A program made the position numbers and the translations under genes. Source: Exiguobacterium sp018617385 (GTDB taxonomy: Bacteria > Bacillota > Bacilli > Exiguobacteriales > Exiguobacteriaceae). Taken from it: DNA of 64,000 nucleotides. The notes under the pieces are model-generated. The model was given only the letters and a program-made list of their open reading frames with translations, had not been told where the DNA came from and searched no databases. This document shows positions 49,787 through 58,081 of this stretch, piece after piece. The stretch lies in the NCBI RefSeq assembly GCF_018617385.1, contig NZ_JACSKA010000001.1, positions 868,001-932,000 of the forward strand, read 5' to 3'. Each line of letters opens with the position of its first letter. Within the stretch, counting starts at the first letter, position 1.

Positions 49787-50269
49787 GTGAACTGGACAAC
49801 ATTGTTTGATCGGCAGCGCGAATTAGACGAGCGGATCAAAGCACAACATGGATTATCCGGCAATCAATTCGATGAACGGTTACTGGCGCTGCTTGTCGAG
49901 CTCGGTGAACTGGCTAACGAAACACGTAGCTTTAAGTTTTGGTCGAAGAAAGGACCGTCGCCTCAAGATGTGATCTTAGAAGAATATGTGGACGGCATTC
50001 ATTTCTTACTGTCACTTGGTCTTGCGCTCGGGTATGAACGAGATGCGTTTCCTGCGGGAAGTTCATATCTTGATGCGACTGATGCTTTTTTAGATATTTA
50101 TCGAAAAGTGACGAACTTTGGTCTTTCAAAAACGGAAGCCATGTACGAGACGCTGATGGCAGCTTATCTCGAACTTGGTTATACGCTCGGTTTTAATGAG
50201 CAACTCATTTTGCTAGCATACATGAATAAAAATGAAGTAAACCATGAGCGACAAAATCAAGGATATTAA
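49787..50269 (+). CDS. Dimeric dUTPase-type NTP pyrophosphatase
   Basis: An all-alpha NTP pyrophosphatase of the dimeric dUTPase group (about 160 residues). The metal motif is ELGELANETRSFKFWSKK (about residues 36-53) with EEYVDGIHFLLSLG following, where the E-x2-E and E-x3-D acidic residues bind magnesium. It likely hydrolyses dUTP or a related nucleotide. The start is GTG at 49787, after GAGGAGGAACATCC. It overlaps the following peptidase reading frame but that gene's true start is downstream. Confidence 0.85.
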   Translation: MNWTTLFDRQRELDERIKAQHGLSGNQFDERLLALLVELGELANETRSFKFWSKKGPSPQDVILEEYVDGIHFLLSLGLALGYERDAFPAGSSYLDATDAFLDIYRKVTNFGLSKTEAMYETLMAAYLELGYTLGFNEQLILLAYMNKNEVNHERQNQGY

Positions 50270-50288
50270 TGAAAAGGAGCGGATTGGT

Positions 50289-51368
50289 ATGAATGAATCG
50301 TTACATATGTTAAAACGTTTGACGGATGCAACAGGCGTCCCGGGCAATGAGGGAGAAGTCCGTCAATTGATGCGTGAATACCTCGAGCCGCATGTCGAGT
50401 CGTTTGAACAGGATGGACTCGGAAGTCTATTTGGTCAAGTGACCGGAGATGCTGAAGGTCCGCGTGTCATGATTGCGGGTCACATGGATGAAGTCGGCTT
50501 CATGGTGACGCGTGTGGAAGAAGGCGGTTTCCTTCGTTTCCAGGCGCTCGGTGGCTGGTGGAACCAGGTGCTGTTGGCACAACGAATGGATGTAGTCACA
50601 CGGTCTGGTGAAAAGATTCCGGGTGTCATTGGTGCGAAACCACCTCACGTCCTACCGCTTGAGGCACGGAAGAAGCCCGTCGAAATCAAAGATATGTTCT
50701 TAGATATCGGTGCGACGTCGAAAGACGAAGTGGCTGAGTGGGGAATTCGTCCAGGCGATACGGTCGTGCCACATTGCGAATTCACAGTCATGAAAAATGA
50801 GAACTTCTTGATGGCGAAGGCATGGGACAACCGCATCGGATGTGCGATTGCCATCGAAGCAGCAAAACGTCTGAAGGAAGAATCGTTCCCTGGCGTCGTG
50901 TATACAGGAGCGACGGTACAGGAAGAGGTCGGGTTACGTGGAGCGGTGACCGCTGCCAACTTGATTCGCCCGGATGTCGCGATTGCTGTCGATACAGGCA
51001 TTCCGAGTGATACGCCGGGAATGACCCAAGCAGAAGGGTTGTCAAAACTCGGGGACGGGGTTCAAGTCATCTTCTTTGATGCGACTACCGTCACGAACCC
51101 ACGCCTTGTCGACCTCATCGTTGACGTGGCCAAAGAGCAAGACATCAAATATCAATTGGACTTAACGCCAGGCGGTGGCACAGATGCTGGGCGATTCCAT
51201 CTTTCTGGGATCGGGATGCCGGCCATCGCATTGACAGTGCCGGTCCGCTATTTACACACGAACGTGTCCATCATCCATAAGGATGATTACGAGGCAGCGG
51301 TACAACTCGTTGTCGCATTGACGAAACGTTTAGACCACGAAACGGTCCAATGGTTGAAAGAGGGATAA
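50289..51368 (+). CDS. M42 family aminopeptidase (YsdC-like)
   Basis: A 359-residue dinuclear zinc aminopeptidase of the glutamyl/TET type. Metal and catalytic residues are seen in IAGHMDEVGFMVT (His, Asp), AWDNRIGCAIAIEA (Asp), TVQEEVGLRGA (Glu-Glu), AVDTGIP (Asp) and RYLHTNVSII (His). Often called cellulase-like in databases but acts on peptides. AAAGGAGCGGATTGGT precedes the ATG at 50289. Similar place to YsdC in B. subtilis, after rplT-ysdA. Confidence 0.92.
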   Translation: MNESLHMLKRLTDATGVPGNEGEVRQLMREYLEPHVESFEQDGLGSLFGQVTGDAEGPRVMIAGHMDEVGFMVTRVEEGGFLRFQALGGWWNQVLLAQRMDVVTRSGEKIPGVIGAKPPHVLPLEARKKPVEIKDMFLDIGATSKDEVAEWGIRPGDTVVPHCEFTVMKNENFLMAKAWDNRIGCAIAIEAAKRLKEESFPGVVYTGATVQEEVGLRGAVTAANLIRPDVAIAVDTGIPSDTPGMTQAEGLSKLGDGVQVIFFDATTVTNPRLVDLIVDVAKEQDIKYQLDLTPGGGTDAGRFHLSGIGMPAIALTVPVRYLHTNVSIIHKDDYEAAVQLVVALTKRLDHETVQWLKEG

Positions 51369-51369
51369 T

Positions 51370-52116
51370 ATGACGAAGATTACGTCTACGAAGAGCGAGA
51401 CGATTAAACGATTAAAACGATTGATGACGAAAAAAGGTCGTCAAGAAACGGGTCAATTCCTAGTAGAAGGAGAACATTTGGTGGACGAGGCCATTCGTGC
51501 CGGTCGACTCGTCCAACTCATCATGGCTGAGTCGTATTCACCAAAAGGAACGTGGCGACTTGAAGATATGCCAGTCCTCGAGTTATCCGACCACGTTGCG
51601 GACCTTCTTTCCGAAACGGAAAAGACCCAAGGCGTGTTTGCCGTTGTCAAGATGACGCCGGTGGAACGAAAAATGAAGAAAGTACTCGTACTAGACCGAG
51701 TACAGGACCCGGGTAATCTCGGTACGATGATTCGGACAGCAGATGCTGCCGGATTCGATACGGTGTTACTCGGGAAAGGGACGGTCGATCCGTTCAACGC
51801 CAAAGTCGTACGTGCCACACAAGGTTCACTGTTTCACGTGAACGTGACCTCGGTCGACTTGCTTGAAAAGTTACCTGAGCTGAAAGAGGATGGATTCCAC
51901 GTCTACGGCACAGCTCTCTCAAAGGCAACATCGTATGAGCAAGTTGCATTCGAAGACAAAGTGGCCCTCGTCATTGGGAATGAGGCACAAGGGGTTCATG
52001 CTGATGTATTGGCACTCTGTGACACACGTGTGCATATTCCGGTGCTCGGCGACGCGGAATCGCTCAACGCGGCGGTCGCTGCTGGTATTTTAATGTATCG
52101 CATCGCTTTACAATAA
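51370..52116 (+). CDS. TrmH/SpoU family RNA methyltransferase (YsgA-like)
   Basis: A 248-residue SPOUT-class 2'-O-methyltransferase. The N-terminal substrate-binding domain (1-95) is followed by the knot domain with motif 1 DRVQDPGNLGTMIRTADAAG (about 112-131), motif 2 ALVIGNEAQGVHADVLALCD (about 198-217) and motif 3 IPVLGDAESLNAAVAAGILMY. It sits one base after the M42 gene and just upstream of pheST, as ysgA does in B. subtilis. The RNA target is not known from sequence. Confidence 0.92.
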   Translation: MTKITSTKSETIKRLKRLMTKKGRQETGQFLVEGEHLVDEAIRAGRLVQLIMAESYSPKGTWRLEDMPVLELSDHVADLLSETEKTQGVFAVVKMTPVERKMKKVLVLDRVQDPGNLGTMIRTADAAGFDTVLLGKGTVDPFNAKVVRATQGSLFHVNVTSVDLLEKLPELKEDGFHVYGTALSKATSYEQVAFEDKVALVIGNEAQGVHADVLALCDTRVHIPVLGDAESLNAAVAAGILMYRIALQ

Positions 52117-52117
52117 T

Positions 52118-52146
52118 CTTGTCAGCACGTGAAAAACGTGATAGGT
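52118..52146 (+). promoter_or_regulatory. Possible pheS T-box promoter
   Basis: -35 TTGTCA (52118-52123), 17-base spacer, -10 TAGGTT (52141-52146), directly after the ysgA stop. The -10 is poor. Confidence 0.35.
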
Positions 52147-52147
52147 T

Positions 52148-52395
52148 AAACACATCGATGAATAAGATATGACGTTGAAAGAACATAGTAAGCGAATGAC
52201 CGATTCCGTTCAGGGAGCAAGGGCCGTGACTGAGAGCCTTTGCCGGATTCGTCGCTGAATTCACTCTGGAGTCGTGTTGGAGACAACACCGGTTTGGCAT
52301 CACGATAACGATGCTCTCAAGTGGGCCATGAATAATTGGCCAAGTAGGGTGGTACCGCGATGATTCGTCCCTTCAGTCAACGACTGAAGGGATTT
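52148..52395 (+). promoter_or_regulatory. T-box riboswitch controlling pheST
   Basis: The core AGGGTGGTACCGCG is at 52346-52359, followed by the terminator TCCCTTCAGTC / GACTGAAGGGA (52368-52392) and a T run. A UUC phenylalanine codon at 52260-52262 (in GCTGAATTCACTCTGG) is well placed as specifier, matching the synthetase downstream. About 250 bases of leader contain no protein-coding frame with a ribosome-binding site. Confidence 0.93.
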
Positions 52396-52421
52396 TTTTA
52401 TGTAGAGGAGGAAGCGAACAC

Positions 52422-53444
52422 ATGAAAGAACAATTAGAACAGTTACAAGTGGAAGCGTTAGAAGAAATCAAACAGGCATCCACACAAAAATCATTGAATG
52501 ACGTCCGCATCAAATATTTAGGGAAAAAAGGACCGATGACTGAAGTGCTCCGTGGCATGGGTAAATTATCTGCCGAGGAACGTCCGATCATCGGGGAGTT
52601 GGCGAATACCGTTCGTACCGCGATTCAAAGCACACTCGATGCTCGAATCGAAGAGGTGAAGGCGATTGAATTAGAGGAAAAGTTAAAAGCGGAAACGCTC
52701 GATGTGACTCTACCGGGGCGGACATCTACTCCTGGCCACAGTCATCTCTTACAACAAATCATCGACGAGATGGAAGACTTGTTCGTTGGACTCGGATATA
52801 CGATTGCTGAAGGTCCTGAAGTCGAAACCGATCTCTACAACTTCGAAATGCTAAACTTGCCGAAAGACCACCCTGCACGAGACATGCAGGACTCGTTCTA
52901 TATCACGGAAGAGACGTTACTTCGTACTCATACGTCTCCTGTACAGGCTCGCACGATGTTGGAGGCGAACGGAAAACCGATTCGCATCATCTGCCCAGGT
53001 AAAGTGTATCGTCGTGATGAAGACGATGCGACGCATTCGCATCAATTCATGCAAATCGAAGGATTGGTTGTCGATGAATCCATCTCGATGGCTGACTTGA
53101 AAGGGACACTCGAAGTGTTCGTGAAGCAGTTGTTCGGAGAAACGCGCGAAATTCGTCTCCGTCCAAGCTTCTTCCCGTTCACGGAACCATCGGTCGAAGT
53201 CGACATCTCTTGCTTCAAGTGTGGCGGGAAAGGATGTAACGTCTGTAAAGGAACCGGGTGGATTGAAATTCTCGGAGGCGGAATGGTCCATCCGCATGTA
53301 TTGGAGATGGCTGGCTATGACTCATCAAAAGTGTCAGGGTTCGCATTCGGAATCGGAGTGGAGCGTATGGCGATGCTCAAACACGGCGTCGACGACATCC
53401 GCCATTTCTACACAAATGACTTACGTTTCATCGAGCAATTCTAA
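52422..53444 (+). CDS. pheS: Phenylalanine--tRNA ligase alpha subunit
   Basis: Catalytic subunit of the heterotetrameric class II synthetase. The 340 residues have an N-terminal coiled coil (1-90), then the core with LPKDHPARDMQDSFYI and LLRTHTSPVQARTM (motif regions), VYRRDEDDATHSHQFMQIEG, FTEPSVEVDISC and the glycine-rich FGIGVERMAMLKHG motif 3. A CxxC...CxxC cluster (CFKCGGKGCNVC) is the usual bacterial insert. GAGGAGGAAGCGAACAC precedes the ATG. Confidence 0.97.
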   Translation: MKEQLEQLQVEALEEIKQASTQKSLNDVRIKYLGKKGPMTEVLRGMGKLSAEERPIIGELANTVRTAIQSTLDARIEEVKAIELEEKLKAETLDVTLPGRTSTPGHSHLLQQIIDEMEDLFVGLGYTIAEGPEVETDLYNFEMLNLPKDHPARDMQDSFYITEETLLRTHTSPVQARTMLEANGKPIRIICPGKVYRRDEDDATHSHQFMQIEGLVVDESISMADLKGTLEVFVKQLFGETREIRLRPSFFPFTEPSVEVDISCFKCGGKGCNVCKGTGWIEILGGGMVHPHVLEMAGYDSSKVSGFAFGIGVERMAMLKHGVDDIRHFYTNDLRFIEQF

Positions 53445-53456
53445 GGAGGAAGACAG

Positions 53457-55832
53457 ATGTTACTTTCAAAAAAATGGTTGAATCAATATATTGATGTATC
53501 CGATTTAAGCGGCGAAGCGCTCGGTGACTTGATTACGAAGAACGGAATCGAAGTCGAAAGTGTGACAAATCGTGGGGAAGGACTTTCTGGGATCGTCGTC
53601 GGTCGGGTCCTTTCATGTGAGAAACATCCGGAAGCGGATAAGTTAAACGTGACGAAAGTGGACATCGGAGAATGTGACCCTGTTCAAATCGTCTGTGGCG
53701 CACCGAACGTGCGCGAAGGGCAACATGTGATTGTGGCCAAAGTTGGCGCACGCTTACCAGGACTTAAAATCAAAAAAGCAAAACTTCGTGGTGTCGAATC
53801 ACAAGGGATGATTTGTTCACTCGAAGAGCTCGGCTTTGAGAAAAAACAAATTCGGGAAGACGAGCAAGATGGAATCCACACATTCCGTGAATCCGTACAA
53901 GTTGGTGCAGATGTGCTCGATTTACTCGACTTGAACGATGAAATCATCGAACTCGGCTTGACTCCGAACCGTTCAGATTGCTTGAGCCTCTATGGAATCA
54001 TTCATGAGGTTGCGGCCATCTTAGAGCGTCCATACACGTTGCCGACGGCAGATGTCACGTCATCATCACCATCGGAGGTATCTATCGAACTTGCGACACC
54101 GAACTGTTCATATTACGCAGCTCGTGAAGTCAAAGGGGTAACGATTGCAGAATCGCCACAATGGCTAAAGAATATCTTGATCGCAGAAGGTGTCCGTCCA
54201 ATCAACAACATTGTCGACGTGACGAACTACGTCATGCTTGAAATCGGACAACCGCTTCACGCATTCGATGCGAAGAAACTCGGCAACTCGATTGTGGTCC
54301 GTCAAGCCGAAAATGGAGAAGAAATGGTCACACTCGACGACGTGACGCGCACGCTCGATTCATCGATGATGGTCATCACAGACGGACAAGCTCCAGTCGC
54401 CATCGCAGGCGTCATGGGTGGTGCCAATACAGAGGTAGATCTTTCAACGACAGATATCATTTTAGAGTCAGCGTACTTTGATCCGGCATCCGTACGCAAG
54501 ACGAGCCGTACGCTCGGTCTCCGTTCAGATTCAAGCGCTCGTTTCGAAAAAGGCGTTGACCCAGAACGTGTCATGCTCGCGCTCGATCGCGCCGCGCAAC
54601 TGATTGTCGAACTCGGTGGAGGAGCCATTCATGATGCGGTGCGTTCAGGTGAAGCCGAATCACGTGCCCGAGAAATCCAAGTGTCGATTGACTATATCAA
54701 CAAGCGCTTAGGGATGACACTCGATCGTCAGACAATCGTTCACATCCTGGAGCGTCTCGGTCTCGCGACAGAAGGGGATGATGTGCTGACCGTACACATT
54801 CCATCGCGCCGTCCGGACTTAGAGCTTCCGGCTGATATCACAGAAGAAGTGGCACGTCTATACGGATATGATAGTCTCCCGTCGACGTTACCTGCCTCTC
54901 AATCGAAAGGCTATTTGCCAGCAATCAACGTATTGCGCAGGCAGACACGTCGCTTGTTGCAAGGAGTCGGCTTATCACAAGCCATTACCTACTCGTTAAC
55001 GAGTGAGGCACATGCGACACGTTTCGGTGGAGAAACCGATCAGCTCGTCCGATTGGCGATGCCGATGAGTGAAGAACGTTCTGTCCTTCGTACGTCGCTC
55101 GTCCCTGGGTTGCTGGAGGCGGCGCGTTACAACACGGCGCGTCAACAATCGAACGTCGCACTTTACGAAACAGGACGCGTCTATACGGAGCACGGAGAAA
55201 CGTTACCGCGTGAGAAAGAACGGGTGGCTGGTGTCGTCACAGGTCTATGGATGGATCATCGTTCGCAAGGAACACGGATCCCGGTCGACTATTTCGTCGC
55301 AAAAGGGATTGTCGACACGTTAGTTCAAACGCTTCGCCTAGATGTCACGTATGAGGCCGTATCGATGCCTGATATGCATCCTGGTCGTACGGCAAACATC
55401 TTGATGGACGGTAAGGTCATCGGATATGTCGGACAAGTGCATCCAGGAACATCGAAAGACGTCTACGGTATGAAGGAAGTGTATGTATTCGAACTCGACC
55501 TCTTGGCACTTCGTGGAGACGAGACACTTCTTTATCAAGACGTACCACGTTATCCATCGATTTCACGAGATTTGGCACTCGTCTTATCACGTGAGATTCC
55601 GGCTGGGACAGTGGAACAAACGATTCGCCAAGCGGCTGGTCCACTCTTGATTGACCTCGTCTTGTTTGACGTCTATACAGGGGAGAATGTTGGAGCGGAT
55701 GAGAAATCGATTGCCTTCTCACTCAAGTTCCAAGACCCGTCACGAACGTTACAAGATGAAGAAGTAACGGCAGCATATGAAACAATTGTTGAGGCGGTCC
55801 GTGCGACACACGGCGCTGAACTTCGAGCGTAA
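53457..55832 (+). CDS. pheT: Phenylalanine--tRNA ligase beta subunit
   Basis: Binds tRNA-Phe and edits mischarged Tyr-tRNA. The 791 residues have an EMAP-type tRNA-binding domain (about 40-155), the B3/B4 editing domain (about 200-390, including HAFDAKKLG), B5 (about 400-470), a catalytic-like core and a C-terminal FDX-ACB domain (about 700-791, RYPSISRDLALVLS). 12 bases after pheS; AAGGAGGAAGACAG precedes the ATG. Confidence 0.97.
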   Translation: MLLSKKWLNQYIDVSDLSGEALGDLITKNGIEVESVTNRGEGLSGIVVGRVLSCEKHPEADKLNVTKVDIGECDPVQIVCGAPNVREGQHVIVAKVGARLPGLKIKKAKLRGVESQGMICSLEELGFEKKQIREDEQDGIHTFRESVQVGADVLDLLDLNDEIIELGLTPNRSDCLSLYGIIHEVAAILERPYTLPTADVTSSSPSEVSIELATPNCSYYAAREVKGVTIAESPQWLKNILIAEGVRPINNIVDVTNYVMLEIGQPLHAFDAKKLGNSIVVRQAENGEEMVTLDDVTRTLDSSMMVITDGQAPVAIAGVMGGANTEVDLSTTDIILESAYFDPASVRKTSRTLGLRSDSSARFEKGVDPERVMLALDRAAQLIVELGGGAIHDAVRSGEAESRAREIQVSIDYINKRLGMTLDRQTIVHILERLGLATEGDDVLTVHIPSRRPDLELPADITEEVARLYGYDSLPSTLPASQSKGYLPAINVLRRQTRRLLQGVGLSQAITYSLTSEAHATRFGGETDQLVRLAMPMSEERSVLRTSLVPGLLEAARYNTARQQSNVALYETGRVYTEHGETLPREKERVAGVVTGLWMDHRSQGTRIPVDYFVAKGIVDTLVQTLRLDVTYEAVSMPDMHPGRTANILMDGKVIGYVGQVHPGTSKDVYGMKEVYVFELDLLALRGDETLLYQDVPRYPSISRDLALVLSREIPAGTVEQTIRQAAGPLLIDLVLFDVYTGENVGADEKSIAFSLKFQDPSRTLQDEEVTAAYETIVEAVRATHGAELRA

Positions 55833-55839
55833 AAAATAT

Positions 55840-55874
55840 GGAGCGTTGTCCACCTGTGACAACGCTCCTTTTAT
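55840..55874. terminator. Bidirectional terminator between pheT and the EIIC gene
   Basis: GGAGCGTTGTC pairs perfectly with GACAACGCTCC over a 7-base loop; T and A runs flank it. Confidence 0.9.
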
Positions 55875-56887
55875 TATTGAATCTCGAGTGCGAGATCGCC
55901 GAACTTGGTCCATCCGACAAGACTCGTCACACGATAGAGGGCCCACGTGATGAGTGCAGGGAGTACGACGCCGGTCATCGTGAAGATGAGAAAGGCATCC
56001 AACCCTTGGACCGCTAAAATCTGAAGCGGGGCAATCAAGGAGTTGAGCCCGAGACCCGCAATTTCATATGGGACTTGGAGTGAGAACATCAAAGTAGCAA
56101 TCGGTGCGGAAATCATCGCGGCGATAAACGGTGGGACGACGATTCGCGGATTTTTGATGATATTCGGAAACTGCACTTTCGGTGTGACAAAGAATGAGGC
56201 GACCAATCCACCTGGGTCGGTTTGACGATATGCCATTAAGGTAAATCCAACAAATTGAGCAGAGCAACCGATCAAGGCAGCGGCGCTGGCGACAGGGTCA
56301 AGTTGAAGCGCGATGGCGAGTGCGGCAGATGATGCAGGCGACATGAGCATGACACTGAAAACAAGTGCGATGACAAGAGATGTGGCAATCGGCGACGTTT
56401 CTACAGATGCAGTGATCCCTTGACTGATTGAGTTGATAAGAGGAGTCGTGACCGCTGCTGCAGCAACCCCAACGATTCCACCACCTAATACGGCTGTGAC
56501 CGGAACGACCATCATATCAAACTTTGTTTTTCCGAGGACACGTTTTCCAAGCCAGACAGCAGCCGCCGCTGCGATCAGTGCGCTAATCGGTTGACCTGGA
56601 ACGAGGACGAGTCCGCTTTCTGTTGCTTTTAAAGCTGCACCGCCAATGGTTGCGGCAATCATGGCGCTAAATAGGATGAGCGTGTTGCTTCCAAGTTGAA
56701 ACGCGACGCCAGCGCCTAAAGCGGGTGCCAATAGTGATTTGGCGACTTGTCCAATCTGTACGAGCATCGCGATTCCTGTCAAATTACCAATCGTCTCAAT
56801 CAATAAACCGACACCGAGCGTGACGAGAACGGCGTTTGCCATCCCTGCTGAAATTTTTACCATTCGATCCATCATATACTGCTTCAC
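55874..56887 (-). CDS. Stand-alone PTS EIIC-like membrane protein (PfoR-like)
   Basis: About 337 residues, very hydrophobic, with roughly nine membrane segments, consistent with the PTS_EIIC_2 family that includes the PfoR protein of Clostridium perfringens. There are no EIIA or EIIB domains and no phosphotransferase partner gene nearby, so a sugar-PTS role is uncertain. The start is unclear: the ATG-ATG at 56896 touches GAGGAG, while the GTG at 56887 lies 9 bases after it and is used here. Its transcript begins with a leader-peptide attenuator described separately. Not present at this place in B. subtilis. Confidence 0.75.
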   Translation of the reverse strand: MKQYMMDRMVKISAGMANAVLVTLGVGLLIETIGNLTGIAMLVQIGQVAKSLLAPALGAGVAFQLGSNTLILFSAMIAATIGGAALKATESGLVLVPGQPISALIAAAAAVWLGKRVLGKTKFDMMVVPVTAVLGGGIVGVAAAAVTTPLINSISQGITASVETSPIATSLVIALVFSVMLMSPASSAALAIALQLDPVASAAALIGCSAQFVGFTLMAYRQTDPGGLVASFFVTPKVQFPNIIKNPRIVVPPFIAAMISAPIATLMFSLQVPYEIAGLGLNSLIAPLQILAVQGLDAFLIFTMTGVVLPALITWALYRVTSLVGWTKFGDLALEIQ

Positions 56888-56918
56888 TTCCATCATCTCC
56901 TCTATGTCTTTGTGTCAA

Positions 56919-56945
56919 TAAAAAAACCTATCCATCAAGGATAGG
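56919..56945 (-). terminator. Attenuator terminator upstream of the EIIC gene
   Basis: On the minus strand CCTATCC and GGATAGG form a 7-bp stem with a 5-base loop, followed by seven Ts (56920-56926). It lies within the transcript, between the leader peptide and the EIIC ribosome-binding site, so it acts as an attenuator. Confidence 0.8.
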
Positions 56946-57026
56946 CGCGGTTTCAATCTACAGGCGCCTGTCCGATTACCACGGGAACAAGGGCCTGAAA
57001 AGTCGTTTTTTGAAAACAAAACGATT

Positions 57027-57083
57027 TCAGTCCCTCAGTCGAATAATAATCAGCAGGCTGTTCATATGTACGGGATTGGACAT
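57027..57083 (-). CDS. Putative 18-residue leader peptide
   Basis: MSNPVHMNSLLIIIRLRD, starting at an ATG 9 bases after GAGGAG. It has Leu-Leu-Ile-Ile-Ile, then Arg-Leu-Arg-Asp and a stop inside the following hairpin. A run of branched-chain codons is typical of amino-acid attenuation peptides, while Arg-Leu-Arg is the arrest motif (+X+) used in macrolide-inducible leader peptides such as ErmDL. Which, if either, applies cannot be told from sequence. Confidence 0.55.
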   Translation of the reverse strand: MSNPVHMNSLLIIIRLRD

Positions 57084-57115
57084 CTCGAGCATCTCCTCTT
57101 CGTTGGATTTGCTAA

Positions 57116-57144
57116 AGAATACCATCTATTTTTGTAATAATCAA
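57116..57144 (-). promoter_or_regulatory. Promoter of the EIIC leader
   Basis: On the minus strand -35 TTGATT (57139-57144), exact 17-base spacer, -10 TATTCT (57116-57121). Start near 57109 gives a leader of about 220 bases. Confidence 0.55.
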
Positions 57145-57162
57145 TATTTTCTGAAAATAAAC

Positions 57163-57199
57163 ATAAAAAAATTCAGGAAGCCCAGTGGCATCCTGAATT
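57163..57199 (-). terminator. Terminator of the alpha/beta hydrolase gene
   Basis: On the minus strand AATTCAGGA pairs with TCCTGAATT over a 12-base loop, followed by a T run. It overlaps the stop codon of the hydrolase gene. Confidence 0.85.
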
Positions 57200-58010
57200 A
57201 GCTCATTTGTAGTGAACGTGCTTGAATCTGATCATCGATAAAATTCATCGACAACGCATTGAATTGATCGGGTTGGTCTACATTGACCACATGACCAGAG
57301 TCTGCAACGATTTCAACATTGGCTGTCGGCTGATGTTTCGCTGTCCGTTCGACAGCTTCAAGGAACATATAATCCTCATCACCCATAATATATAAAATCG
57401 GGACGTTCGTCTGAATCGAAGTGAACTGATTCAGTAAAGGATTAATATTTTCCGTCATTTTGAACCAACGGATAAACTCGCGTTGACATAAGTTCGCCGC
57501 ATCGCGGACGAACATCATCCGAGACTTTTTGTGACGCTTCTTCGGGAGTAAAATCCATGCGAATAATTTATATAACCACATGTATGGGACAAAGTTTTGC
57601 ACAAGACTACCAAGTCGGATGAGCATCGTGGAGCGGACATTGAATTTGACGATGGCTCCGCCGAGAACGACCGATGCGATTCGATCGGGATAGTGCTCAA
57701 ACATCGCCTGAATCACAATCGTTCCTAAAGATAGACCGACCATGTGTCCTTTTTCGATACCTAAGTGATCCATGACTTCAATGACGTCCTTGGCGACGAC
57801 ATCAAATGTATAAGCGTTCAACGGTTGTTTGAGCGACTGTTCAGCATCGTATGAACCGCCATGACCGCGTAAATCGACGAGCAGGACATTATATTTTTTA
57901 CGGAAGGGACGAAGTTGACGATACCAATGTGATAAACTTCCTCCGGCCCCGTGTATGAAGATGACCCAAGGATGGTCATCACTAATCGTGTAGGTTTTAT
58001 AATGCAACAT
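57198..58010 (-). CDS. Alpha/beta hydrolase
   Basis: A 270-residue soluble alpha/beta hydrolase. The oxyanion-hole segment is IHGAGGSLSHW (20-30), the nucleophile Ser94 lies in GLSLGT (VGLSLGTIVIQ), the acid Asp is in MGDEDYMF and the His in DSGHVVNVDQPDQF. It belongs to the general MenH/BioH-like group; the substrate cannot be inferred. TTTGGAGGATAGCGTTC precedes the ATG. Single gene with its own terminator. Confidence 0.85.
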   Translation of the reverse strand: MLHYKTYTISDDHPWVIFIHGAGGSLSHWYRQLRPFRKKYNVLLVDLRGHGGSYDAEQSLKQPLNAYTFDVVAKDVIEVMDHLGIEKGHMVGLSLGTIVIQAMFEHYPDRIASVVLGGAIVKFNVRSTMLIRLGSLVQNFVPYMWLYKLFAWILLPKKRHKKSRMMFVRDAANLCQREFIRWFKMTENINPLLNQFTSIQTNVPILYIMGDEDYMFLEAVERTAKHQPTANVEIVADSGHVVNVDQPDQFNALSMNFIDDQIQARSLQMS

Positions 58011-58081
58011 GAACGCTATCCTCCAAAAATTTTAAGTTCATTTAACCATAAAATGAGTATATCATACTTGATGTCGAAGCT

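Larger units (their letters stand above)
56919..57109 (-). promoter_or_regulatory. Leader-peptide attenuator of the EIIC gene
   Basis: The minus-strand leader contains in order: a short reading frame (57027-57083), a strong hairpin AGGG-CTGAAA-TCGTTTT / AAAACGA-TTTTCAG-CCCT (56990-57035), the perfect palindrome ACAGGCGCCTGT (56960-56971), and the terminator (56919-56945). The last three codons of the short frame make up the 5' arm of the first hairpin. GGCGC of the palindrome can pair either with its own other half or with GCGCC at the base of the terminator (56945-56949). This is the layout of ribosome-mediated attenuation. It matches no riboswitch core I know. Confidence 0.65.

Noticed and set aside
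56836..57201. A plus-strand 121-codon frame across the EIIC leader.
   Set aside because: It overlaps the EIIC gene start, promoter and attenuator on the other strand, has no ribosome-binding site and low-complexity translation.
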